Source of the DNA: Bettongia penicillata ogilbyi
Taxonomy: Eukaryota > Chordata > Mammalia > Diprotodontia > Potoroidae
NCBI GenBank assembly: GCA_023548195.1
Contig: JAJHZJ010000531.1
Span: forward strand, 6,807,900 to 6,871,899
Reading direction: 5' to 3'
DNA: 64,000 bases
The notes beneath the pieces are model-generated. The model did no database searches and was not told the DNA's origin. It saw only the letters and a list, made by a program, of their open reading frames with translations. Position 1 is the first letter of the stretch. Every line of letters starts with the position of its first letter. The translations under genes and the position numbers were made by a program. Positions 1 through 9,034 of the stretch are shown piece by piece.

Positions 1-339
1 AGTCAGTGGTCTAACTCTGGACAAGAACAGAAAAGTCAAGTGAGAGAGAATGAACTCTGGTGTTCAATGGATCTGCACCTGCATTGTAATAAATAACCAA
101 AAGGACTTGAGAATATAAGATTTATAGGATAATGTGTTTTTATATGTAGTATAAAAACTGGATCAGAAATCTTTCAAATTATACTCTGCAATCCACATCA
201 TATTCCATGGGTCTAGACTTCTTTCCCCCACATAGTAGGGATAAATAAGCCTAAATATTAATGAAATTTTTACAACTAATAAATTATATTTTTAAAATGA
301 AAGTATATATTTTAGTTAACTCATACTTTCTTCAGTGGA
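1..339. other. AT-rich DNA, no feature seen
   Basis: I see no repeat family, long ORF or RNA gene here. The stretch has short A and T runs only. Confidence 0.5.
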
Positions 340-535
340 AGGAAAATTGACTTTGGAGTCTGAGGACCTTATTTTGAATACCCTCTCTGCCCCTTACTAC
401 TTGTGTGAATGTGGACAAAGTCACTTCTGCTCAGAAGACTTCAGATTTTTCATTCATTAAATGAAAGAGCTGGACTAAATGACCTCTAACCTTGTTTTTG
501 ACTTGAAATCTATGACCCTATGATCCAACTACTAA
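340..535 (+). repeat. MIR-like SINE relic
   Basis: The order is typical: a tRNA-like head with 'gagtctgagga', 'tgtgtgaatgtggacaaagtcac' broken in places, an 'atgaaagagctggac' middle, and a tail of the 'tctatgaccctatgatcc' kind. It is heavily diverged and no target-site duplication is visible. Confidence 0.55.
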
Positions 536-609
536 TTTTTTGGGAAAAAAATGAATATTTTAAATACCATAGAATTGTGACATTTTAGAGCTAAACATGA
601 TCTATATTA

Positions 610-1165
610 TATAGTTCTTACTCTTTTATTTCTGTCAAGGATTCGATCATCCTTCTAGCCACCTAGGTTCCTAAACTAGTAGTCATCCTTGACATTTCAC
701 TATCCATTCAACTGCTAAGCCTTGTATATTCTAACTTCACCACACTTTTTTTGATCCACTGCCTTCTTTCCATTGGTATAGTCAGGCCCTCATCGTTTCT
801 CATGTAGAATATGTCAGTAGTCTCCTGCTGCTGCTATGTGGTACGGTGAATGAAGTGTTGAGCCTAGAGTCAGGAAAAAACTGAGTTCAAATCCAGTCTT
901 AGACACTTACAAGCTGTGTGGCCCTGGGCAGGTCACTTAATCTCTATCTGCCCATCTCCTCAAGTGTAAAATGAGGACAGCGTACACCTACTTCCCAGAA
1001 CTGCTGACACGGTATCTATAATGCATTTAGCATAACGCCTGCCACACAGTAGGTGCTTAACAAATGCTTATTTCCTTCCTTCTGGATGTTCTTCTGGTCC
1101 ATTCTCTCCCATCATTAATCCACTCTCCATCATTATTACTAAATTGTCACTGCTCAACTCATATA
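610..1165 (+). repeat. L2-like LINE 3' ORF2 relic, split by a SINE
   Basis: The text around 'gtcatccttgac' and 'tcctgctgctgc' matches the end of mammalian L2 ORF2 as I recall it. L2-like sequence resumes near 1081 after a SINE at 833-1080. No open frame remains. Confidence 0.5.
833..1080 (+). repeat. CORE-type SINE with L2-like tail, inserted in L2
   Basis: A tRNA-like head with 'gagttcaaatccagtctta' and 'ggccctgggcaggtcac' is followed by a tail of the 'cacacagtaggtgcttaa' type. It interrupts the L2 relic at 610-1165, so it is the younger of the two. Confidence 0.65.
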
Positions 1166-1254
1166 TGGCAGGTTGTGAAAATTGTGAAAAGTCCTTATAT
1201 ACCAGGTTAAAAAACTTGTATTTCAGCCTACCCCTCCTCATTATTACTATTCAT

Positions 1255-1525
1255 TGTTGAAAAGCAATGTGGAATAATAATAAAAAATTTAAGCACAAAA
1301 ACCTCTCAACTCAGAAGACATGGGTTGGGATCCCAGCTCCAAATGATGTGACACCCCCCATTTGTGGGTGCTGACAGTAGTCAAGGCACTTAAACTTTGT
1401 GAGCCTCCATTTTCTCACCTGGAAAGATGACAATAGTATTTTGTTTATATATGCATGATAAAGGTTTTGCACTCTCAGGGTTACTATGAATAAAGTACTA
1501 TACAATAAATGTGGATTATTATTCA
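1255..1525 (+). repeat. MIR-like SINE relic
   Basis: It carries 'tgggttgggatcccagctcc', a 'gtcaaggcacttaaac' box, 'cctccattttctcacctgg' and a worn tail near 1500. A 64-codon minus-strand frame across it is a by-product. Confidence 0.45.
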
Positions 1526-1837
1526 GAGGGAGAACTTTCTATTTAAATTCTGAAATACCATCTCCACAGATGTAATTCCATAGCTGCAAACCTTCTTAAT
1601 GTAAGAACAGCAGAGGCTTACACGTGAACAGCTTTAAAAATAGAATCAAGAACAAGTCATAAACACTTTTCCTTACCAGAAATACATCAACTCAAATCTC
1701 GAGTGAAAAATATCTAGTAATACAGGTAAGCCTGACTTTAAGATTAAAGATACACAATACAAAAATTAGCAGTGCCTCCCAATATCCTAATAAATATACT
1801 TCAGTCCTTTTAATGGCATCTAAATAATTGCTTCAGA
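1526..1837. other. Non-repetitive AT-rich DNA
   Basis: Nothing with coding character or a recognised repeat is seen. Confidence 0.4.
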
Positions 1838-2012
1838 CATGGATTAGCTGTGCGAGCCTGAGGAAGTCACTTAACCCTGTCTGCCTCAGTTTCCTCATCT
1901 GGAAAATGAGCTGGAGAATGAAATGACAAACCACTCCAGTACATTTGCCAAAAAAAAACAAAAAAAAATTAAAGTCACAGAGAGTCAGACACAACTGAAA
2001 CAACTCAACAAA
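1838..2012 (+). repeat. Marsupial tRNA-type SINE, 3' two-thirds
   Basis: It contains 'gtcacttaaccctgtctgcc', 'tgagctggagaatgaaatg', 'ccactccag' and an ending of the 'gagtcagacacaactgaaac' type. The tRNA head is missing. The A-rich run at 1950-1970 is an internal expansion. Confidence 0.75.
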
Positions 2013-2428
2013 AAATCAACTGCTTCAGAATTTTTAAGAGATCAAATCTGAACACCTGAACATTTTTACTATTAAAGAAAAAATGAAAAACAAGTTTTGA
2101 ACTTACATTCTCACTGCCAATTTCAAAGCACCTAAATAAACCATGACAAACTTGGGGGGAAATGCCTTTGGTAATCCTTGACAGTTATGTCGAAGTTACA
2201 AACTAAATTTCTAATCCATCCATTTCTTTCACAGAAAGTTGTACCCTCTGCATTTGGAGTACATATATTCAGGTCTGACTCTTCATGAATAAAGAATTCT
2301 CTTCATTCTTACAGCTTACAGTTTATTATTTTACTCTGCTATAGTTTCCAGATGTCTGACTGACCCCAGCTTCTGCATGAGATGGAGAAAGGTTTAGAGC
2401 AGAATTATTTATATTCAGAAAACTTCAG
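2013..2428. other. Non-repetitive DNA
   Basis: No repeat core, splice-flanked frame or RNA gene could be recognised. Confidence 0.4.
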
Positions 2429-2957
2429 ATGATTACTAAGAGAGCATTCCTTGAAAGAGATGACTTTATTTTTGAATCAAAAATAGTTTCTTCTTTTCAG
2501 AGCTGCAAACTTGAAGGCTTACATAACTCTGATCTAGCTAGCCAGAGGAGGCTGCACCCAGGAGAGGGGGGAAAATGGGAAGACACAGATGGGTGGCAGA
2601 TAATCTGCCAAAATGTGGTGGGGTTGAAGCTGAGATTGAGAGTGCTGAAAGAAAAATGGGGCCAGGAAGACAATGCCCCCAAAAAAGAAAACTCTAATTC
2701 CACCGCAGTCAAAATCACCAACAAAATCTGAAGCGACAATCCCTGATGCGCAACAATCAAAAAAACCTTCATCTCTGGAATTTACTGAAGAGCTACATGT
2801 CTTGCCAATACATGTGAAGACGAGAAGAATATATATCAAAGAGAAAGTTTTCTTTATGGTCACATGTACCTATACATGCTTCTTTCTATTTTGTGCATGT
2901 GTGTTTTTAACATTATATTATCTCAGGTTTGCATACAAAGTACTTTTTTCACAATAA
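2429..2957 (+). other. Unrecognised block with overlapping short ORFs
   Basis: Two plus-strand frames overlap here, 100 codons at 2429-2731 and 94 codons at 2673-2957. The second starts with a Lys/Pro/Ser-rich stretch and ends in a hydrophobic run. I recognise neither protein. The block is less AT-rich than its flanks between about 2510 and 2780. It could be a worn pseudogene, an old transposon piece or chance. I do not call a gene. Confidence 0.2.
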
Positions 2958-3160
2958 TTGGGTGGTGCAATCTATGGCGAGATGTCAGGAAGATATGAAT
3001 TCAAATTCTGTCTCAGACATATAGTAGCTATGTGGTCCTGGCCAAGTCACTTAACCTCTCCCAGTCTCCATTTCCTCATCAGTACCAGGAGGAAGCTGGA
3101 CTCTATGGTCTCCTAAGATGCTTTCTGGTCTAAAGCTCTGATCTTAGGATTCATGAAACC
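2958..3160 (+). repeat. MIR-like SINE relic
   Basis: The head 'gaattcaaattctgtctca' and 'ggccaagtcacttaacctc' are clear. The tail 'ctggactctatggtctcct' is of the non-core kind seen in other copies in the window. Confidence 0.6.
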
Positions 3161-3175
3161 TGGAGAAAGGTAACA

Positions 3176-3300
3176 AATGAATGAAAAAGCATTTGTTAAG
3201 CACTACGTTTCCAGGTGCTTAGCAAAGGGCTAGGGACACAAACATATAGAGAAGCTTACATTTTAACAGAGGAAGACAAAACATGTGGAGGAATGGGGAA
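3176..3300 (+). repeat. Head of unnamed long repeat (family F)
   Basis: It has the pattern 'catttgttaagcactac', then 'ggtgcttagcaaagggct', then 'gagaagcttacattttaac'. The same opening appears near 21985, 24690, 53905, 55285, 58530, 61070 and 61775. Confidence 0.5.
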
Positions 3301-3332
3301 CACAAAAAAAATGAGTGAGTTGATCTACTGCT

Positions 3333-3583
3333 GTTTCTGCATCATTTCAGTCATGCCTGACTCTTTGGGACTCCATTTGGGGTTTTCTTAGCAAAGATAC
3401 TAGAGCCATTTGACACGTCCCCCTCCAGCTCATTTTACAGATAAGGAATGAAAGCAAACAGAGTTCAGTCACTTACTCAAGGTCACACAGTTAGTAAGTG
3501 TCTGAGTCCAACTTAACTCATGAAGAGGAGGAGTCTTCTAATTCCAAGGTCAGTGCTCTATCCACTGAACCACCTAGCTGCCT
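3333..3583 (-). repeat. Marsupial tRNA-type SINE, near full length
   Basis: Read on the minus strand it runs from a 'ggcagctaggtgg'-type tRNA head to the 'ccccaaatgg' and 'gactgaaatgatg' end. The A box/B box region is worn. Confidence 0.8.
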
Positions 3584-3845
3584 AAGCTGATTCGCAGGAC
3601 AGTCAACTGACTTATTTCCAGAAGCAATGGTATTAGTGACTTAATGGCCAGAAGCCCAGCAGATGGCTGGATCCAGTATGCAATAATCTGGGGAAAACCA
3701 GGTAGAATAAACTAGGTAACTGTACATTCATTCAATTCCCAATCCAGATATCCTGCTTCCTGGGAAGAAGTTCTAAAGAATATCACCCTCATTTTAAGGA
3801 TGAAAAACCAGAATGTAAGGGACATAGATTAAGAGACTGGGTCAC
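3584..3845. other. Non-repetitive DNA
   Basis: No feature seen. Confidence 0.35.
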
Positions 3846-4054
3846 ACTGAAAGTCATTGATATAGCACTAGAAAGGCCCTCAGAGATTGCCTAGCCCAGC
3901 CTCCCTCATTTTACAGATGAGAATCAGAAACAGATTCAGAGAAGTTGGTGTACATGCCCAAGGTCACATAGTTCATAAATGGCAGAGTAATGGATCAAAC
4001 GAGGTTCTCTGGTTCTAGATTCATCATGATTCTCATTGAACCATGCTGCCTCCT
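3846..4054 (-). repeat. MIR-like SINE relic
   Basis: The plus strand shows 'cattttacagatgagaatc' and 'cccaaggtcacatag', which are minus-strand MIR landmarks. The end lies near 'accatgctgcct'. Confidence 0.65.
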
Positions 4055-4279
4055 TGACTTGCAGCTAGTAGCTGAAAGTAGGATTTGAACTTAGATTTTT
4101 CTCAATCTGAAATTTTCATTATGTCACAGGAAACACCTCTCTTACCTATGGCTCATCCTTTATACCAAAGTCAAAATACGGATATAGATATAGCTATAGA
4201 ACTGACTCTTGAGCTGAAAAGTCATAAGGGCTCTCAAGCGCCTTCTAGGGAAAGTCCTACTCTTTTGTCTGGTATTCAA

Positions 4280-4760
4280 GGCCTTCTCTAATTAGAGGAG
4301 AACCTATACATACAGCATCACCTCGCACTCATCTCCTCCAAGCACTCTACACCCTACAGTGATAACTGACTGTTCCCTTGAACACCACTGTTCTCTCATG
4401 CTGCTCGGGGCTTTACTAAAGCAGAGCTCCATAACTGACTACGCACCCTGTCCATCTTCATCTGTTGAACTCGTTCCCATCTCATAAAGCCCCCATTTCC
4501 CCATGACACCTCACATAACCCTTAGTTCTGTAACTTTCTGAAGCGCTGATCATGTAATATTGTGTATCATGTGTCTTAGTACCTTAGTCTTAATATCATA
4601 GCTATAATTCATGTCTTAGTATCTTAATAGTCAGAAAGTTCCAGAAAGGTAGGGACCATTTATCATCTAAAATTTCTATCTTCCTCCAGGACATGGCATG
4701 GCTCTCTGCACACAATAGATATAATGTATATTTACTGAAGGAAATGAAAAGATGATGTAG
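4280..4760 (+). repeat. L2-like LINE 3' end, diverged
   Basis: The pyrimidine-rich text followed by 'aaggtagggaccatttatc', 'ggctctctgcacacaatag' and 'tatttactgaa' fits the L2 3' UTR order. Confidence 0.4.
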
Positions 4761-4960
4761 GACATTTCTGAGAGCAACAAAGGCTAATTCTGCTGTCCTC
4801 ACAAAGGGATTTAACACTTAGGGAACACATCCCAAACCCCAGAGGTTGATTTCCTCAAGGACCTTTCCAAGTAATGTCCCTGGGCACCAGCCTAAGAGAC
4901 AGAATTCCAACATGGATGGATCATGATACTTTTCATGTTCTTACTGTAGAGCTTTCTTTT

Positions 4961-4976
4961 AGAAATTACGAAGTGT
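4961..4976 (+). repeat. Left target-site duplication of outer half-L1
   Basis: The 16 bases agaaattacgaagtgt recur at 10766-10781 with one difference (G to A at base 10). Position and length fit L1-type target-primed insertion. Confidence 0.9.
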
Positions 4977-6034
4977 GGGGGGAGGAGCCAAGATGGTGGA
5001 GTAGAAAGACTCACATATGCTAGTTCCGAACCCAGAGCCCATACATTTTCTGCAAAAAGAACTCCCCACAAATTCTGGAGCACTGCAAGGCATGCAGAAA
5101 CACAGTGGAAAAGATTTCAATTCCAGAGAGCCCTGGAGAGCCATAACCAGGGGTCCGTCGTGCCCTGGAAAGTGGATCCCACCCCTGTGCTGCCCTGGCC
5201 ATGCAGCCCCAGAGGAGCAGATCTGAGCAGGCTTCAGGGACGGAATCTCCGGTGGCCGGGAAGGTCCCTCTGCCCACAGATGCTACAGGTCAGTGAGAGA
5301 GACGTCTGGGCTGGCTGAGAAGGGAGCGGGTCTCTGTGACTCGGGCCCCCTCGGGAGGCAGCAGCAGAGGCAGCGGCAGAGGCAGAGGCAGTAGTGGCGG
5401 CCGGGACTCCCGGAGCAGCAGGCAGAAGTTCAGGGCCATTACTGAAGGTCTCTGCATAAAGGTCCTGAAGGAACTGAGCCTGGGAGGTGGCCCTGCCCCC
5501 ACCCGAGCACCTGAACTTAAGCTCACACTGAATAGCAGCCACACCTGCTGCAGAAAGCCCATTTGAATCTCAGACCCCAAGCACTAGCTGGGCGGATCTA
5601 GGCGGGGGTGGACAGGAATCTCAGAAGTCAAGTAACTGGCTGGGAAAATGCCCAGAAAAGGGAAGAAAAATAAGACCATAGAAAGCTACTTTCTTGGGGG
5701 ACAGATATTCCCACCTTTCAATTCTGATGATGAGGAACTATTCTTACCATCAGGGAAAGATGTGGAGGGTGGGGCCTCAGTACCCCAGACATCCCAGGGG
5801 GATGTCGGGTGGGCTCAGGCCTTGGAAGAGCTCAAAAAGGATTTTGAAAAGCAATAGACAGGTGGAGGAAAAACTGGGAAGAGAAATGAGAGAGATGCAA
5901 GAAAAGCATGAAAAACGGGTCAATACCTTGGTAAAGGAGACCCAAAAAAATGCTGAAGAAAATAACACCTTGAAAATAGGCTCACTCAATTGGCAAAAGA
6001 GGTTCAAAAAGCCAATGAGGAGAAGAATGCTTTC

Positions 6035-6048
6035 AAAAGCAGAATGAG
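6035..6048 (+). repeat. Left target-site duplication of inner half-L1
   Basis: The 14 bases aaaagcagaatgag recur exactly at 9021-9034. Both lie inside the outer ORF1, and the inner ORF1 shows the same stretch uninterrupted near 7279-7292, which confirms the pre-insertion state. The last G could belong to the element. Confidence 0.92.
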
Positions 6049-6884
6049 GGGGCGGAGCCAAGATGGCGGAGTAGAAGGACGCACATTTACGAGCTCCTAG
6101 CCCACAACCCATGGAATTGAGGTAAAAGGAGATCCCCATAAATTCTGAATCTCTGCAGGGGGTGCATAAACATAGGGGAAGAGATTTCCGTTCCACTGAA
6201 CCCTGGAGAGCCGTCCCCGGGGTCCATCGCACCCCGGAAAGCGGACCCCACCACCACCCCTGGCCGCGACCCAGAGAAGCTGACCTGAGCAGACTTCAGA
6301 GGGGAAAGCTCCGGGGGAAGCTCCGGCAGCCGGGAAAGTCCCTCCGCTCACAGAAGCTACAGGTCAGTGAAAAAGAAAGCTGCGATAGGGGAGGGGAGCG
6401 GAGCGCCTCCGTGAATCGGGCCCCCTCGGGAGGAAGCGGCTGCGGCAGAGACTGGGGCAGGAAGCGGCGGAGGCAGAGGCGTGGGCGGGCGGCTGAGGCG
6501 GCAGCGGCCCGGGACTCAGGAATCCCCCAGCAGCAGGTAGGATCTTCAATACTGAAGGTCTTTCCAACCTGAGGGAGCCGAGCAGGGGAGACGGCCCTGC
6601 CCCCACCCTGCTCTACTGCTGAAAGCCTCTGAATAAAACCCCCAAGGGAGCTGAGCACAGCAGGCGGGGGGCCCCCCACCCCGCCCCCACGGCTCCGTTC
6701 CTGAAAGTCTCTGCGGAAAGCCCCTGAGGGCCCAAGCTTAGGAGACGGCCCTGGCCCCACCCCTGCGCCAGAACTAAAGCTTGCCGCGGGAAAGCGCATT
6801 TGAATCTCAGAGACAAAGCACTAGCTGGGCGGATCCAGGCGGGGGTGGAAAGGAATCTCAGAAGTCAAGTAACTGGCTGGGAAA
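6049..6884 (+). promoter_or_regulatory. 5' UTR / likely internal promoter of inner half-L1
   Basis: The first bases 'ggagccaagatggcgg' hold an AAGATGGC core like the YY1 site at the start of primate L1, where it helps set the transcription start. The region is rich in G, C and CpG, unlike the rest of the window. Between 6552 and 6769 it carries three tandem units. Promoter activity is inferred from L1 biology, not shown. Confidence 0.6.
6552..6769 (+). repeat. Three imperfect tandem units in the half-L1 5' UTR
   Basis: Units begin at 6552, 6619 and 6701, each with a 'ctgaa(a/g)g' start, then a 'ctctg' or similar stretch and a 'ggccctgcccccacc'-like G/C-rich end. Their lengths are about 67, 82 and 69 bases. 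The outer copy has a single such unit near 5443-5510. Confidence 0.65.
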
Positions 6885-7991
6885 ATGCCTAGAAAGGGGA
6901 AGAAAAATAAGACTTTAGAGAGTTTTTTCCAACAAATGCAAATGATCCCGACCTTCGGATCTGATGGGGAGGACGAGAACGTATTTCTCCCATCAGAGAA
7001 AGATGTGGAGGGCAGGGCCTCAGTACCCCAGACACCCCAGGGGGGTGTTGGGTGGGCTCAGGCCTTGGAAGAGCTTAAAAAGGATTTTGAAAAGCAAGTT
7101 AGACAGGTGGAGGAAAGACTGGGAAGAGAAATGACAAAGATGCAAGAAGAGTATGAAAAAAAGGTCAATATCTTGGTAAAGGAGACCCAGAAAAATGCTG
7201 AGGAAATTAACACCTTGAAAAATAGGCTCACTCAATTGGCAAAAGAGGTTCAAAAAGCCAATGAGGAGAAGAATGCATTCAAAAGCAGAATGAGCCAAAT
7301 GGAAAAAGAGGCTCAAAAGCTCACGGAATTTAATAGTTCTCTCAAAATTAGAATGGAACAGATGGAGTCTAATGACTTTATGAGAAACCAAGAAATCACC
7401 AAACAAAACCAAAAGAACGATAAAATGGAAGAGAATGTGAAATATCTCATGGGAAAAACAACTGACCTGGAAAATAGATCAAGGAGAGACAACTTAAAAA
7501 TTATGGGACTACCTGAAAGCCATGATCAAAAAAAGAGCCTAGACATCGTCTTGCATGAAATTATCAAGGAAAACTGCCCTGACATTCTAGGACCAGAGGG
7601 CAAAATAAGTATTGAAAGAATCCATCGATCACCACCTGAAAGAGATCCAAAAAGAGAAACTCCTAGGAACATTGTGGCCAAATTCCAGAACTCCCAGCTC
7701 AAGGAAAAAATCTTGCAAGCAGCTAGAAAGAAACAATTCCAGTACTGTGGAAATACAATCAGGATAACCCAAGATCTAGCAGCTTCTACATTAAGGGATC
7801 GAAGGGCATGGAATAGGATATTCCAGAAGGCAAAGGAACTAGGACTGAAACCAAGAATCACCTACCCAGCTAAACTGAGTATAATACTTCAAGGGAAAAT
7901 ATGGTCTTTCAATGAAACAGAGGACTTTCAATCATTCTTAATGAAAAGACCAGAGCTGAAAAGAAAATTTGACTTTCAAACACAAGAATGA
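6885..7991 (+). CDS. Half-L1 ORF1 protein (L1 ORF1p-like RNA-binding protein), intact
   Basis: This is the only long open frame in the window: 368 codons, start context gaaaATGc, stop TGA. Residues 1-45 are basic then acidic. Residues about 58-198 form a long heptad-rich coiled coil full of Glu, Lys and Gln, which in L1 drives trimer formation. An RNA-recognition fold begins near residue 201 at RDNLKIMGLPE and includes ETPRNIVAKF (258-267). A C-terminal domain follows with RITYPAKL at 324-331, a hallmark of L1 ORF1p. In L1 this protein coats its own RNA in cytoplasmic particles and acts as a nucleic-acid chaperone. Here no ORF2 follows, so catalysis would have to come in trans. It is a transposon gene, not a host gene. 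Whether it is expressed is unknown. Confidence 0.93.
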   Translation: MPRKGKKNKTLESFFQQMQMIPTFGSDGEDENVFLPSEKDVEGRASVPQTPQGGVGWAQALEELKKDFEKQVRQVEERLGREMTKMQEEYEKKVNILVKETQKNAEEINTLKNRLTQLAKEVQKANEEKNAFKSRMSQMEKEAQKLTEFNSSLKIRMEQMESNDFMRNQEITKQNQKNDKMEENVKYLMGKTTDLENRSRRDNLKIMGLPESHDQKKSLDIVLHEIIKENCPDILGPEGKISIERIHRSPPERDPKRETPRNIVAKFQNSQLKEKILQAARKKQFQYCGNTIRITQDLAASTLRDRRAWNRIFQKAKELGLKPRITYPAKLSIILQGKIWSFNETEDFQSFLMKRPELKRKFDFQTQE

Positions 7992-9008
7992 GAGGAAGCA
8001 TGCAAAAGTAAACAGCAAGGAGAAGTATTAAGGGACTTACCAGAAATGAACTGTTTGCATTCATACAGGGAAGGACAATATTTCTAACTCTTAAAACTTT
8101 TCAGTATCTGGGTGGTTGGTGAGACCACACATACACATGTACACGCATGCACACACATACACACATGCATTCACATGCAGAGACAGAGAGCACAGATTGA
8201 ACTGAATAGGATGGGACCATACCTTAAAAGAAATTAAGGTAAATGGTGAGAGAGAAATGTAGTGAGAGGAAAGAGGGGGAAATGGAAGGGGGTAACTATA
8301 TGTCATTTAAGAGGCAAGTAGGAGATGTTTTTAGTGGAGGGAAAAAGAAGAGAGCTGAGGGAAAAAAAACAAACAAACAAACAAACAAACAAAAGTTTAC
8401 CCTCATCACATTTGACTAAACGAAGGAGTGAAATGCACACGCATTTTGGTATGAAAACCTATCTTACAGTATAAGAAAGCGGGGGAGAAGGAGATATTGG
8501 GGGGGGGATAATGGAAGGGAGGGCAAAGGGAGGAGGGAGTAATTGAAAGTCAACACTTGGGGAGGGACAGGATCAAAGGACAGAAGAGAAACAATGAGGG
8601 GCAGGTTAGGAGGGATGGTAATTCAGTTAGTCTTACACAACACGACTATCAGGAAGGTCATTTGCAAAGCTACACAGATATGGCCTATAATGAATTGCCT
8701 GCCATACCAAAGGGAATGGGTGGGGAGGGAGGGATGGGGAGAATTTGGAACTCAAAGTTTTAGGAACAATTGTTTAGTATTGTTGTTGCAACTAGGAAAG
8801 AAGACATACAGTTAATGAGGAATAGAAAGTCATCTGGCCCTACAGGAGAAAAGAGAAGATAGAGACAAGGGAAGGGAGGGATGACAGAAGAGAGGAAAGA
8901 TTGGAGATAGGGAAAATTAGATTGCTTGGGGTATTGGGGTGGGGGGAGGGGAGAAAAGGGGAGAAAATTTGGAACCCAAAAATTTGTGAAAATGAATGTA
9001 AAAAGCTA
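7992..9008 (+). other. 3' UTR of inner half-L1
   Basis: ORF1 is followed directly by non-coding sequence: a CA-rich tract (about 8126-8175), a (CAAA)n run (8367-8395), purine-rich text, and an end of 'gtgaaaatgaatgtaaaaag'. Its counterpart in the outer copy (9720-10750) is collinear, with a shorter CAAA region. No reverse transcriptase remnant lies between. Confidence 0.85.
8928..8961 (+). promoter_or_regulatory. G-quadruplex-type G tract in half-L1 3' UTR
   Basis: There are five runs of four to six G at 8928-8931, 8936-8939, 8941-8946, 8948-8951 and 8958-8961, with loops of one to six bases. The outer copy keeps the tract at 10667-10691. L1 3' UTRs often carry such G-rich tracts; a role here is inferred. 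Confidence 0.6.
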
Positions 9009-9020
9009 AATAAAAAAAAA

Positions 9021-9034
9021 AAAAGCAGAATGAG
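9021..9034 (+). repeat. Right target-site duplication of inner half-L1
   Basis: It is an exact copy of 6035-6048. The outer ORF1 resumes directly after it. Confidence 0.92.

Larger units (their letters stand above)
6048..9020 (+). mobile_element. Inner half-L1 (HAL1-type) retrotransposon, apparently full length
   Basis: It runs from 'gggggcggagccaagatggc' to an A run after 'aaaagctaaat'. In order it has a CpG-rich 5' UTR (6049-6884), an intact ORF1 (6885-7991), and a 3' UTR of about 1 kb with a CA-rich tract, a (CAAA)n tract and a G-rich purine tract near the end. ORF2 is absent. The exact 14-base duplications and open ORF1 point to a fairly recent insertion. It must have used reverse transcriptase from elsewhere, most simply from an L1. 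Confidence 0.92.

Noticed and set aside
5777..6232. 151-codon minus-strand ORF and similar frames at 6296-6799 and 7020-7412
   Set aside because: They are antisense shadows of the half-L1 5' UTR and ORF1, and some cross the insertion joint at 6048.
6162..6572. 136-codon plus ORF ahead of ORF1
   Set aside because: It is an open frame through the G/C-rich 5' UTR tandem region. The outer copy does not keep it.
7992..9008. A hidden ORF2 after ORF1
   Set aside because: No endonuclease or reverse transcriptase motif is present in any frame. The same UTR follows ORF1 in both copies.
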